Positions 43,561 through 55,338 of a stretch of 64,000 bases of DNA are shown here, piece after piece (the stretch's first letter is position 1; every line of letters starts with the position of its first letter). Both the position numbers and the translations under genes were made by a program. The stretch lies in NCBI GenBank assembly GCA_030068075.1, contig CM057843.1:10868001-10932000 (forward strand), given 5' to 3'. The notes beneath the pieces were generated by a model. That model was not told the DNA's origin. It did not search any database and saw nothing but the letters and a program-made list of their open reading frames with translations. The DNA comes from Paguma larvata (taxonomy: Eukaryota; Chordata; Mammalia; Carnivora; Viverridae).

Positions 43561-44755
43561 CCCTAAGCCACTGCCATCTCCTCCGGTTCTTCAAAGGATG
43601 ACCCAAAGGGAGATGCAGAAACGCTCTTTGAAACATCACTCCGACGCCTCCACTGCCCTCTACGTACCGGAGATGGAGGATAACGCTCTCCAGGGCCCTG
43701 AGCAAGCTCTCTTTGCAAGAACAATCCGCCTTGTTGTTGAGAGTCAAGGGACCCCCTTGACCCCTGCGACGTTTTCTCTATGTTGTTTCGGCCTGTGTCC
43801 AGGCCTCATATGTTCTTTTGTACTTTAGTTTTACTTCTGGGAAATTTAGGGTAGAAATTAACGAGGTTATATTTCTTATTCCGATTGTGTTTTATCTAAC
43901 TGCATTAGTACAAGTCATCCAGGAGATCAGTGATGCTCTCATGTGACCTAAAAGTGGGTTTGTTACTCTTTTGTGTTTTAATAAGACTGAACATTCCTGG
44001 GATAAAGTATAGAAACACATACTGGGGGTCTGGATAATAATCTTTCTAACTTTGTTCATCATTTTTTTGTTTCCATGATGATCAATATCAGTTTCCATTC
44101 TAATATTGTTATCTCTAGAATTTTAAGGGGCAGCATAAAATATATTTCAACAGGAAAAGGAGAGATGTTGGAGACCATAAGATACTGGCCCTGGTAACAC
44201 TACCTAAGGAAAAGACTCAGGCCCATAAGGCAGTGCCCTAGACCGGGACCCTCATCGGTGGATGGGGATGCCTTGAAGCAAATGCCAGGTTGTAATACGA
44301 CAAGAACATAATGGCTGGTCTGACTCTGAAGGAGGGCCGGTTAGCCAATGACAGGTAAGACTCCTCATAGGAGGGGCGACCTAAGACAGGCACGGTCGGG
44401 TAAGAGTCACCAGGACACCTGGCTATAGGGTCACTGGGCCTCTGTGTCGATTTGTGATTTATCCTAATATTCTCCTGAAGAAGACGGGCCATAGAAAAAT
44501 AAGAGTGGCTCCAGAGCTTCTTCCCCTATTAAACCAGCACATGCTGCCATACTTGAGAATCATGGAAATAAAATCTCTGAAGAGTTTAGAATGTATTTTA
44601 ATCTATTTAGACTGATGCCAGACCCTCAGGAATGTGATTATTGCTGTGGGTTTCGAGTCAGGACTGGTAAGAAATTGAGGCTAGATAACTTCTTGTTGGC
44701 TTAACTATGATGAGTGGAGCTAATTAACTCTGGCTAGCCTACCTCGGGATAAAGA
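43561..44755 (+). other. ERV3 interior of uncertain origin
   Basis: After the integrase end no long frame exists. A purine-rich run aacaggaaaaggagaga at about 44149-44165 is followed by tgttggagacc, which looks like a polypurine tract and LTR start. No matching LTR end, partner LTR or duplication was found. 44166-44755 has no recognised content. It could be the 3' end of a class II element or decayed env. Confidence 0.4.
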
Positions 44756-44967
44756 TGGCATCGCGACCTGGGTCCATACACCCATGTTCGGCTGCTGGAC
44801 CCCTCGTCATCCTACTTCTGTTACTAACCCTCCGGCCCTGTATCATCAACAGGCTGGTCCAGTTTGTCAGGGATCACGTGGGGGCCATCCAATTGATGGT
44901 CCTCCGTGCGCAATGCAAGTCCCTAGTAATAGAAGAGGGCAAGATAGAAAAGCAGCTGGACCCATGA
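44755..44967 (+). pseudogene. env: ERV3 env, membrane anchor and tail only
   Basis: A 70-codon frame whose middle, GPLVILLLLLTLRPCIINRL, is a gammaretroviral transmembrane anchor. A cytoplasmic tail (VQFVRDHVGAIQLMVLRAQ) follows. The surface subunit and most of the transmembrane ectodomain are absent upstream. Thirty-two bases later come the polypurine tract and 3' LTR, the normal spacing for this virus group. Confidence 0.85.
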
Positions 44968-44988
44968 TTGGGTCCATAAGCCACATGA

Positions 44989-44999
44989 CAAGGGGGGAA
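44989..44999 (+). promoter_or_regulatory. ERV3 polypurine tract
   Basis: acaaggggggaa abuts the TG of the 3' LTR. Confidence 0.88.
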
Positions 45000-45358
45000 T
45001 GTAAGGGCAAACTGGGACTGACTCCATTGTGTTTCCGTGTCTTCCCCCCGAGTCCCCAGTGCCTGCTCAAAACCTGCAACTTCCCGGTTCCAAAAGAACC
45101 ACGCCCAGTGACCTATGGAACAGGACCTTTGACCCTTCTTCAGCCAATCAGCTAGGGTCACGACCATTACCCCTCCCACTGCTCCTAGACCCCTTTAAAA
45201 CTATTGTGTTTTTGGAATTGGCCCTCTCTCTCTCGACCCCCCGCTGCGTTGGTGCGGTAGGAGATTGAGCTCCAGCTAGCTCGAATAAAGGCTCTTTGTT
45301 CTTGCATCAGACTCGGCTCCCTGGTGGTTTTTGGGGTCCCCGAATTCTGGGCATAACA
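45000..45358 (+). repeat. ERV3 3' LTR
   Basis: tgtaagggc...cataaca, 359 bp. Aligns along its whole length with 37929-38361 except for the TC tract. It is followed by the duplication gaac. Confidence 0.95.
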
Positions 45359-45362
45359 GAAC

Positions 45363-46889
45363 CAATCTGCAACTCCAGAGGCTCCAGGAGACTTCTCACC
45401 TGCTTTAGAAGCTGACTAATCTACACATGGCAGAACCTTGAGGAATCCACCGCCCGGTGAACCAAAAGACTGTCCTTCTTTTCTATAGATTTCCTTAATG
45501 TGATGCACTGTCACGCCTAGTTTCTCACTGTTATTGTGACTCTTGTTCTACTTTTTTCCATAGGGTTGGCCGAGGCCGCCCTGGCCAACTTGGAAATGTG
45601 ATGAGTGTTTCTGTTAACACTCACCTTCCTTTTGTGGATAGGATACTTTGTTGGTACCAACATGGGAAAACGATGGCCATTAGAGACTAGAAAATTAGAT
45701 CCCCACAAACCCTTACAGTAAAACAAAATACCCCAGTCCTACTCTTGGGGGTTGGCTTCTCAAAAGCTCAATTATTGGGAAAAATGGTCTTGCCTAGTGG
45801 GAAAAAAAGTTCACCATTGTCTGTTAAAAAACTTAACTTGCCTAGGCCAAAGATTTTATAACTCAACTGCCCAGAAAACCCAATGGTGGGGGACCCCAGA
45901 TCACCTCGAGCCAGATCCCCACCTCTTGTCTAACTTCTCTCATCTCTGAGAGGCCTGAGACAATGTCAACACAGCCATCAAATGGCAGGTCCCAGGTCGA
46001 CTGTACTAGATATGTGGAGGGACAGCCGATGCAGTACTTCCCTCAGTCTGGTCAGGGTCATGTGTGCTGGAAACTATTCGTCCATCTTTCTTCCTGCTCC
46101 CACCTGCCAGAGGAAAACTTTTGGGAGTCCAAGTGTATAGGGACAGGGAGACTCGAAAAGGCAGTGTGCCTTATAAATTAACAATTAAAAAGATAATAAA
46201 TGGCCTCCCGAGTGTATAATGCAATATTATGATCCTGTCGCCTGGGCAGAGGATGGGTATTGGGGCTACTACACTCCCATTTACATGCTAAACGGCATAA
46301 GTAGACTACAAGCAGTTGTAAAAATTATAACCAATGAAACTACCAGAGCTCTGAACTTAATAGCCAACCAACAAACCAAAATGTACAATGCCATCTATCA
46401 AAATTGTTTGCCCTTAGATTGCACGCTTGCTTGCTTCTGAGAGAGGTGTTTGTGGAAAATTTAACCTGAACAACTGCTGCCTACAGATAGATGATGAGGA
46501 AAAAGTCATAGAGGAGATCAAATAAAACAGGCCGCTCATGTCCCAGTCCAAACCTGGAACAGTTGGAACCCCGGGGAGTTATTTGCTGGATGGTTTTCAA
46601 CTCTTGGGGGGGGGGCCAAGAGGGTGAGGGGGGGAGGGGGGGGAGAGGGGGGGAAGAGGGGGAGATACAAAATTCCCATGGGAATTATCCTAATTTTAGG
46701 AGGGTGCTTAACCTTACCCTGGCTACCTCACCTGGGTGTATGGTCTGCCTCCAGTCTCATTGAGGCCATAATTAAAAAAAAAAAAAAAAAAAGGCCACTC
46801 ATGTAATGATGTTATAAAAATATAAACCTCTAAACCAAGATGATGCTCTTTGACCCTAAATAGAGGGGTCCAAGTATCAAAGGGGGGAA
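45363..46889 (+). pseudogene. env: ERV2 env (broken)
   Basis: ERV2 resumes after ERV3. A short hydrophobic leader-like stretch near 45530-45570 and scattered surface-subunit pieces follow (MGKRWPLE near 45663, LTCLGQRFYNST near 45835). The transmembrane subunit is clearer: a heptad-like stretch at 46290-46400, [12 protein letters not shown] and a NCC motif at about 46428-46477, then AHVPVQ-like text in a shifted frame. The motif resembles class I envelopes of the HERV-R type. A G-rich tract at 46605-46664 disrupts the pre-anchor region. A polypurine run aaaggggggaa precedes the 3' LTR. Confidence 0.78.
46604..46665 (+). repeat. G-rich tract with quadruplex potential
   Basis: Several consecutive runs of five to ten G separated by one to six bases (gggggggggg, ggggggg, gggggggg). 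It satisfies the usual four-run quadruplex pattern many times over. Confidence 0.9.
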
Positions 46890-47195
46890 TGTGGTAGTGT
46901 CCCTTCCCTAAAGAAAATAAAAACCTCAAGGCAACCTTTCTATTTGCATATGTGACAACATCTCTCACGACCTTGTAAGATGAGACCACTTAATCAGACT
47001 GCATATTTGTGTGTTATCATTTATGGGAGACAAAGAAGTAAAAATATATATGAAAAAAAAAAAAAAAACACCACGTGGTGTTCCGGGCTCAGCTCTTTGG
47101 GTACAAACCGAACTGAGTGGTGCCTGCAGGGTATAAAGTTGCCTCCTGAAAAGAAAAACCTCGGTGTCACGACTCTGTTCATGAATCCTGCTGCA
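46890..47195 (+). repeat. ERV2 3' LTR
   Basis: tgtggtagtgtc...gctgca, 306 bp. Strongly diverged from the 5' LTR. The AATAAA signal has become gtataaag, and an A16 run replaces the TATA region near 47055. Confidence 0.93.
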
Positions 47196-48337
47196 GGGGG
47201 AGAGTACGGGAAAAGCACCCCTCACAATAGCAGCGGGAGAGAAAGTGGAAAAGTGGAAACACCTGCAGGGACTAAACTAAAAAGGGAGAAAGGAGAGGGT
47301 TTAAGTTCTATTAAGACTATTAATGGGGAGCACAGAGCCTGAAACTCTGCATTTCAAATACCTGGTGGTGCTCTGGTGGGAAGGCGAATTCCCAGGAGTA
47401 GAGTGGGTCCAGGAGGTCCTCGGGCCACGCATGGTTTTCCATTATCCCGGAAATGCTGCTGCTACATGATTGTGTGAACTTTTTCTGGGGCGGGCTGGCA
47501 CCCAGCTGCAGTCTCTGGACATCGGCAGTAGCACAGTCCCCCGAACATTCCTGATGCGGCCAACATCCGGCCATTGCTCGCTGAGACCCTCCCCCAGAGG
47601 ATCTGAGCTGGTCAAAGCCGCAGTCCCTCAGAAGTGAGAGGTCGTGAAAGAAAGCTGCAGCTGAGACAAAACTCAGGAGGGAGGTGCCGCCTGGCAACCT
47701 GACGGCGAGGTCACGAACAGTATAAAAGTGGGGAGTGGATGGAAACCGGTGACAAAGGACGGGTGAAGAATTCCTGGTTGGAAAGAGCACAGAGCTCTGA
47801 TACTAGAGACTGGGTACCTCGGTGACGCCATTTTCACCACGCCAGCGCATGCGCATACACACCTACTGGCACCACAACAATCCAGCTGAATAAGCTAAGC
47901 AGCGCCATCTAGTGGAGAATGGAGCCATTACACTAAGCCCTATAACTGGGCCAACCTCGTTCTTCAAGAACACCACAAGTCTCTTCACCTGCTTACTTTA
48001 CAGACTATAAAGTGCTTCATAGTTTGACTTCTAGGGGAAAACGATGTAATTCAATGTTTTCCTGGATGTTTGCTTTTCCATCTATTCAATTTTCTTCTTT
48101 TTTCCCCTTTCTTTTCTTTTCTTGAATACAGAAAGAAAAAATTTATTTGTATTTTCAATTTTTATTAAAAATATTTTCTTTATTTTTTATACTAAATTTT
48201 TTACTTTTTTGTAAATTTTTAAATTTTATTTTACTTCCATCATTTCAAGTTATTCTATTTCATTGTATTCATTTTCTCAAATTTTCAAACACTTTCTTTT
48301 TTTCCCCTTTTTCTCTAATAAATCAAGCTCCTTTCAA

Positions 48338-48550
48338 ATTTTTTTTAACGTTTATTTAGTTTTGAGAGACATAGAGACAGAGCATGAACAGGGGAAGGGC
48401 AGAGAGAGAGGGAGACACAGAATCCGAAGCAGGCTCCAGGCTCTGAGCCGTCAGCACAGAGCCCGATGTGGGCCTCTAACTCATGAACCATGAGATCATG
48501 ACCTGAGCCTAAGTCGGCCACTTAACCGACTGAGCCACCCAGGCGCCCCC
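48338..48550 (-). mobile_element. Can-SINE in L1-G 5'UTR
   Basis: Minus-strand SINE with the exact duplication aagctcctttcaa (48325-48337 and 48551-48563). Confidence 0.97.
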
Positions 48551-48935
48551 AAGCTCCTTTCAATAACCAGACCAAAACACACCTAGGAACTAGCATAATT
48601 TATTTGATTGTGTGTTTGTGTGTGTGTGTGTTTGTGTTGTTTTAAATTTTTTAATTTTAATTTTTCTCTTTTTTCTCTAATCAGTCAAGATCCTTTCAAT
48701 AACCAGACCAAAACACACCTCAGATCTACCATCATTATTTGATTTTTGTGTGTGTGTTGTTTTCAATATTTTAATTTTAATTTTTTACCTTTTTCTCTAA
48801 TCAAACTCCTTTCAATAACCAGTTAGACCAAAACACGCCTCAGATAGAGCATCATTTATTTGATTTTTTTGCTGTGTGTTGTTTTTAATCTTTTTATTCA
48901 TTTTTTACCTTATTAATTCCTTTTCTTCCTTCAAA
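48551..48935 (+). repeat. tandem units in the L1-G 5'UTR
   Basis: The block caataaccagaccaaaacac, followed by gcctcagat or acctagga, occurs three times, near 48561, 48697 and 48813. Spacing is about 116-136 bp, each copy followed by a tttgtgtgtgt or similar tract. It is a short tandem array within the promoter-bearing 5'UTR. Confidence 0.85.
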
Positions 48936-48939
48936 ATGA

Positions 48940-49815
48940 TGAAATGAAGGAATTCGCCGCAAAAGAATGAGCGGAAAGAAACGACAGCCAGGGACTTAAC
49001 CAACACAGATACAAGCAAAGTGTCTGAACCAGAATGTAGACTCATGATAATAAGAATAGTAGCTGGGGTCGAAAATAGATCAGAATCCCTCTGTATGGAG
49101 ATAAAAGAAGTAAAAGCTAGTCAGGATGAAATAAAAAATGCTATAACTGATCTCCAATCTTGAAAGGATATCATGACAGCAATGATTGGTGAGGCAGAGC
49201 AGCGAATCACCAATATAAAGGACAAGCTTATGGAGAATAATGAAGTAGAAAAAAAGAGGGAGACTAAAGCAAAAGAGCATGCTTTAAGACTAAGAGAAAT
49301 CAGTGACTCATTAAAAAGGCACAACATCAGAATCATAGGGGTCCCAGAAGATGAAGAGAGAGAAAAAGGGGTAGAAAGATTATATAAGCAAATCATAGTG
49401 GAAAACTTTTCTAACCTGGGGAAAGTCACAGACATCAAAATCCAGGAAGTACAGAGGACTCCCACAGAATTCAACAAAAACTGACCATCAACAAGGCATA
49501 TCATAGTCAAATTCATAAAAAACTCAGGCAAGGAAAGAATCCTGAAAGCAGCAAGCGAAAAAAGTCCTTAACCTACAAAGGAAGACAAATCAGGTTTGTA
49601 GCAGACCTATCCACAGAAACTAGGCAGGCCAGAAAGGAGTGGCAAGATATATTCAATGTGCTGAATTGGAAAAATATGCAGCCAAGAATTCTGTATCTAG
49701 CAAGGTTGTCACTCAAAATAAAGGAGATATTAACAGTTTCCCAGACACACAAAAATTAAAGGAGTTCGTAATCACTGAACAAACCCTGGAAGAAATTCTA
49801 AGGGGGACTCTCTGA
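48940..49815 (+). pseudogene. L1-G ORF1 (broken)
   Basis: L1 RNA-binding protein remnant. The Lys-rich N-terminus is near 48960. A coiled-coil/RRM frame runs 49173-49484, with the conserved NIRIIGVPEDEE segment at about 49324-49359. After a stop at 49482 the C-terminal domain continues in other frames to about 49815. Confidence 0.8.
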
Positions 49816-49912
49816 AGGGAGAAAAGGTGGAAAAAAAAAAAAGACCAAAAGCAACTCAGACTAGAAAGCATCAGAGAACGCCATCAGAAACTCCAACTTT
49901 ACAAGAAACATA

Positions 49913-52900
49913 ATGGCAATAAACTCATATCTTTCGGTACTCACTCTAAATGTCAATGGACTAAGTGCTCCAGTCAAAAGACATAGGGTGACAGAATGGA
50001 TAAGAAAACAAGATCCATCTATATGCTGTTTACAAGAGACCCACTTTAGACCTAAAGACACCTTCAGATTGAAAGTAAGGAGATGGAGAACCATCTATTG
50101 CATGATATTGGTCACCGAAAGAAAGCCAGAGTAGCCATACTTATGGTCACCAAAAGGAAGCCAGAATAACCATACTTATTTAAGAAATCTACACTTTAAA
50201 ATAAAGACTGTACCAAGAGATGAGGAAGGACATTATATCATAATTAAGGGGCCTATCCAAGAATACACAACAATTGTAAACATTTGTGCTCTAAATGTGG
50301 AACACTCAAATATATAAATCAATCACAAACATAAGGAAACTCATTGATAATAATAGTAGGGGAGTTTATACCACACTTATAGCAATGGACAGATCATCTA
50401 AGCAGGAAACCAACAAGGAAACAATAGCTTTGAATGACACACTGGACCAGATGGACCAAACAGATATTTCAGAATATTTTGTCCTAAAGCAGCAGAATAT
50501 ACATTCTTCTCCAGCGCACATGGAACATTCTCCAGAATAGATCACATACTGGGACCCAAATCAGCCCTCAACAAGTACAAAAAGATCAAGATCATACCAT
50601 GCATTTTTCCAACCACAATGCTATGAAACTCGAAATCAACCACAAGAAAAAAAATTGGAAAGGTAACAATTACTTGGAGACTAAAGACCATCCTACTAAA
50701 GAATGAACGGGCCAACCAAGAAGTTAAAGAGGAAATTAAAAAGTACACTGAAGCCAATGAAAATGATGACACCGCAGCCCCAAACCTGGGACGCAGCAAA
50801 GGTGGTCATAAGAGGGAAGTACATAGCAATCCAGGCTTTCCTAAAGAAGGAAGAAAGGTCTCAGATACACGACCTAACCTTACACCTCAAAGAGCTGGAA
50901 ACCTAACAGTAAACAAAATGCAAAACCAGCAGAAGACAGGAAAAATAAAGATTAGAGCAAAAATCAATGCTATCAAAAAAAAAAAAAAAGTAGAACAGAT
51001 TAATGAAACCAAAAGCTGGTGCTTTGAAAGAATTTACAAAATTGATAAACCAATAGCCAGTTTGATCAAAAAGAAAAAGGAAAGGACCCAATTAAATAAA
51101 ATCAAGAATGAAAGAAGAGAGATCACAACCAACACAGCAGAAATAAAAACAATAATAAGAGAATATTATAAGCAATTATATGCCAATAAAATGGGCAATT
51201 TGGAAGATGTGGACAAATTCCTAGAAACATATAAACTACCAAAACCGAAACAGGAAGAAATAGAAAATTTGAACAGACCCATAACCAGTAAAGAAATCAA
51301 ATTAGGAATCGAAAATCTCTCAAAAAACAAGAGTCTAGGGCTAGATGGTTTTCCAGGGGAATTCTACCAAACATTTAAGGAAGAGTTAACACCTATTCTC
51401 TTGAATCTGTTCCAAAAAATAGAGTGGAAGGAAAACTTCCAAACTCTTTCTATGAAGACAGCATTACTTTGATTCCAAAACCAGAAAAAGACCCCAGTAA
51501 CAAGTAGAACTATAGACCAATTTCCCTGACAAACATGCATGCAAAAATCCTCAACAAGATATTAGCCAACTGGATCCAATAATATTCGAAAAAAATATTT
51601 GCCACGACCAAGTGGGATTTATACCTGGTATGCAGGGCTAGTTCAATATCCACAAAACAATCAATGTGATTCATCACATCAATAAAAGAAAGGACAAGAA
51701 CCACATGATCCTCGCAATAGATGCAGAGAAAGCTTTTGACAAAATACAGCACTGTTTCTTGATAAAAACCCTTAAGAAAGTAGGGATAGAAGGATCATAC
51801 CTCGAGATCATAAATGCATATATGAAAGACCCAAAGCTAACATCATTCTCAATGGGGAAAAACTGAAAGCTTTCCCTCTAAGGTCAGGAACAAGACAGGG
51901 ATGTCCACTCTCACCATCGTTATTCAACATAGTATTGGAAGTGTTAGCCTCAGCAATCAGACAACACAAAGAAATAAAAGGCATCCAAATTGACCAGGAA
52001 GAGGTTGAACTTTCACTCTTTGCAGATGACATGATACTCTATATGGAAAACCCAAAAGATTCCACCAAAAAACTGCTAGAACTGATCCATGAATTCAGCA
52101 AAGTGGCAGGATATAAAATCAATGCACAGAAATTGGTTTGCATTTGTATACACCAACAATGAAGAGACAGAAAGAGAAATCAAGGAATCGATCCAACTTA
52201 CAATTGCACCAAAAACCATAAAATACCTAGGAATAAATCTAACCAAAGAGGTGAAAAATCTATACACTGAAAACTATAGAATGCTTATGAAAGAAACTGA
52301 AAAAGACACAAAGAAATGGAAAAATATTCCATGCTCCTGGATAGGAAGAACAAATATTGTAAGATGTCAATACTACCCAAAGCAATCTACCCACTCAATG
52401 CAAACCCTATCAGAACAACACCAGCAGTCTTCACAGAGTTAGAGCAAACAATCCTAAAATTTGCATAGAACCAGAAAAGACCCCAAATAGCCAAAGTAAT
52501 CTTGAAAAAGAAAAACAAAGCAGGAGGCATCACAATCTCAGACTTCAAGCTATATTACAAAGATGTAATCATGAAGACAGTATGGTACTGGCACAAGAAC
52601 AGACCCTCAGATCAATGGAACAAAATAGAGAACCCAGACATGGACCCACAAACATATCGCCAACTAATCTTGACAAAGCAGGAAAGACTATTCAATGGAA
52701 TTAAGACAGTCTCTTCAGCAAGTGGTGCTGGGGAAACTGGACAGCGACATGCAGAAAAATGAACCTGGACCACTTTCTTACACCATACACACAAAAAAAC
52801 ACTCGGAATGGATGAAAGACCTAAACATAAGACAGGAAGCCATCAAAATCCTCAAGGAGAAAGCAGGGAAGAACCTCTTGGATCTTGGCTGCAGCAACTT

Positions 52901-53706
52901 CTTACTCAATACATCTCCTGAGGCAAGGGAAACAAAAGCAAAAATGAACAATAGGGACCTCATCAAAATAAAAAGCTTCTGCACAGTGAAGGAAACAATC
53001 AGCAAAACTAAAAGGCAACCAACAGAATGGGAGAAGATATTTGAAAATGACATATGAGATACAGAATTAGTATCCAAAATCTGTAAAGACCTTATCAGAC
53101 TCAATGCCCAAAACACAAATAATCCAGTGAAGAAATGGGCTAAAGACATGAACAGACACTTCTCCAAAGAAGGCATCCAGATGGCCAACTGACACATGAA
53201 AAAATGCTAAAATCTTAACTATCACTCATCATCAGGGAAATAAAATCAAAACCACAATGAGATACCACCTCACACCTGTCAGAATGGCTAACATGAACAA
53301 CTCAGGCAAAAACAAATGTTGGTGAGGATGTGGAGAAAGACGACATTTTTTGCACTGATGGTGGGAATGCAAACTGGTACAGCCACTCTGGAAAACAGTA
53401 GGGAGTTTCCTCAAAAAATTAAAAATATAACTACCCTACGGCCCAGCAATTGCACTACTAGATATTTATCCAATGGATACAGGTATGCTTTTTTGAAGGG
53501 GCATATGCACCCCAACTTTTATAGTAGCACTACCAACAATAGCCAAAGTATGGAAAGAGCCCAAATGTCCATTGACGGGTGAATGGATAAAGAAGGTGTG
53601 GCATATATAAACAACGGAGTATTACTTGGCAATCAAAAAGAATGAAATCTTGCCATTTGCAACTACATGGATGCAACTAGAGGGTATTATGCTAAGTGAC
53701 ATTAGT
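49913..53706 (+). pseudogene. L1-G ORF2 (broken)
   Basis: The start is placed at 49913 (MAINSYLSVLTLNVNGLSAP, the endonuclease N-terminus). QETHF near 50030 belongs to the endonuclease. RT is in pieces: a 184-codon frame at 50918-51472 (thumb/finger region, [11 protein letters not shown]), [12 protein letters not shown] near 51713, and an intact [13 protein letters not shown] near 52008-52046. Distal pieces continue to about 53706. At least six frame breaks are present. Compared with L1-B, the catalytic FADD is retained. Confidence 0.87.
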
Positions 53707-54448
53707 CAGTCTGAGAAAGACGAATATCAGATGACTTACATGAGTACTTGAAGATACAAAACAGATGAACAGAAGGGAAGGGAAGGGAAGCAAAGATAAT
53801 ATAAAAACAGGGAGGGGGACAAAAACATAAGAAACTCTTAAATATAGAGAGCAAACAGAGGGTTACTGGAGGGTTCTTGGGAGGGAGGATGGGCTAAATG
53901 GGTAAGGGGCATTAAGGAATCTACACCTGAAATCATTGTTGCACTATTTGCTAACTAACTTGGATGTAAATTTAAAAAAATTCATTAAATAAAAATTAAG
54001 GAAAAAAAAAGAAAATCCAGAAATAAACACACAATTATAGGGTCAATTACTCTTTGAAAAAGCTAGATATAACTTCCAATGGGAAAAAGAAAGTCTCTCC
54101 AACAAATGGAGTAGGGAAAAGTGGACAGCAACATGCAAAAGAATGAAACTGAACTACTTTCTTACACCATACACAAAAATAAATTCAAAATGGATTAAAG
54201 ATCAAAATATGAGACTTGAAACCATAAAAATCCTAGAAGAGAACACAGGCAGTAACTTCTTTGACATTGCCCATAGCAACTTCTTTCTAAATATGTCTCC
54301 TGGTGCAAGGGAAACAAAAGCAAATTAAAGTATTGGGACTACATCAAAATAAAAAGCTCCTGCACAGAAAAGGAAACAATCAACAAAAATAAATGGTAAC
54401 CTGCAGAATTGAAGATACTTGCAAATGAAATATCTGATAAAGGATTTG

Positions 54449-55241
54449 TGTCAGGAGCCATCTTGGTTGGCTCACAGGTTGAGACATTTCCCTGGGTGGA
54501 AAAGGCAGATGTTGCAAGGTCTCCTGTCAACCAACTGGTCCCAATACTATGTCCTTCTAATAACCTTTCAGGCCTGGATCTCTTGAACTGCTCTGGGTGG
54601 CCTCAAGGGATGTAATGCCATTTTGTTTTATGGCATTCGAGTAAAAAAGGGGACCTGGAGTGTGATGCATTGATGGATAATATCTGAATGAGATTGTGTA
54701 AATTCACTCATTCATAAGCAAAGGAACTTAGACAAGCATTAGGAATTATATCTTTACCAGGTGAGTTACACCTCCCCCATTGTAGTTAGAAAACTAGGCA
54801 GAATGACTCCTAACCTATCTATAGGTAATTAGCATAGGCCTTAAGGTAACAATGTATGCACCATCTGCTTACTCAAGAATACAATAACAACCCTGCTTTC
54901 TTCATAAGCATCCTATTCTCTCCCTCTGCCTTAAATTTATATGCTAATTAACTAGAAAAACAACATGCAAGATTGAGGAAATTGCCTCTTTGCTGATAAA
55001 AACACATTGTTCCTAAAGATATCAAACTATGCTTACTGATGTAATGTCACGAAAGTACTCTTTGATTTAATGTCATCTACTACCTTTAAATAAAGACACT
55101 GAGACCAGCAGAGCAGAGATGCCAGAGTTGCCAGAGATGCCTGCTTGGTGATCAGACTACATTTCGTGGCTCTCTCATTACTTTCACCAACACCATCCAT
55201 CCTTCAGGGACCTCTGGACTCTCTGGAACTGGACTCTGGCA
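54449..55241 (+). repeat. solo LTR, class II (same family as 25079-26023)
   Basis: tgtcaggagcc...ctctggca, 793 bp, flanked by gatttg (54443-54448) and gattag (55242-55247), a 6-bp duplication with one mismatch. aaataaagacactgagacc near 55086 and cagagatgccaga match the minus-strand LTR at 25079-26023. Confidence 0.9.
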
Positions 55242-55338
55242 GATTAGTATGCAAAATATATAAATAACTTGTCAAACTCAACACCCGAAAAATAAATCAT
55301 TCAGTTTAAAAATGGGCAAAAGACGCAAATAGACATTT

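Larger units (their letters stand above)
37929..45358 (+). mobile_element. ERV3: class I provirus with betaretrovirus-like interior, nested in ERV2
   Basis: Complete LTR-to-LTR unit with an exact 4-bp target duplication gaac (37925-37928 and 45359-45362), as gammaretroviral integrase produces. It has a tRNA-Pro primer site, a gammaretroviral matrix start, capsid, one CCHC knuckle and protease. In place of a gammaretroviral pol it then holds a segment shared with ERV2 and remnants of a class II RT and integrase. The last 250 bases before the polypurine tract return to a gammaretroviral envelope anchor. Outside the TC tract the LTRs differ at fewer than 20 places, so it is much younger than ERV2. 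Confidence 0.93.
32616..47195 (+). mobile_element. ERV2: old class I provirus carrying ERV3
   Basis: LTR-to-LTR unit of 14,580 bp, of which about 7,430 bp is the nested ERV3. Its own sequence gives a tRNA-Pro-like primer site, capsid, protease, a fragment of RT, integrase and env with a CC-pair transmembrane motif. The flanks ggcgg (32611-32615) and ggggg (47196-47200) form an imperfect duplication. The LTRs differ at dozens of positions over 300 bases, so it is clearly older than ERV3. Every gene is broken. A SINE (34521-34730) adds a further insertion. Confidence 0.92.
47196..54010 (+). mobile_element. L1-G, main part (full-length L1)
   Basis: L1-G continues after ERV2: rest of the 5'UTR (47201-48935), ORF1 (48940-49815), ORF2 (about 49913-53706), and a 3'UTR ending in an A-rich tail at 54010. 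The second copy of the 15-bp duplication follows. With 32362-32615 it makes about 7 kb of L1, essentially full length. Frames are broken. Confidence 0.92.

Noticed and set aside
44149..44760. A further LTR starting tgttggagacc after a purine run
   Set aside because: The start looks plausible but there is no matching LTR end, partner copy or duplication, so it is described only as uncertain ERV3 interior.
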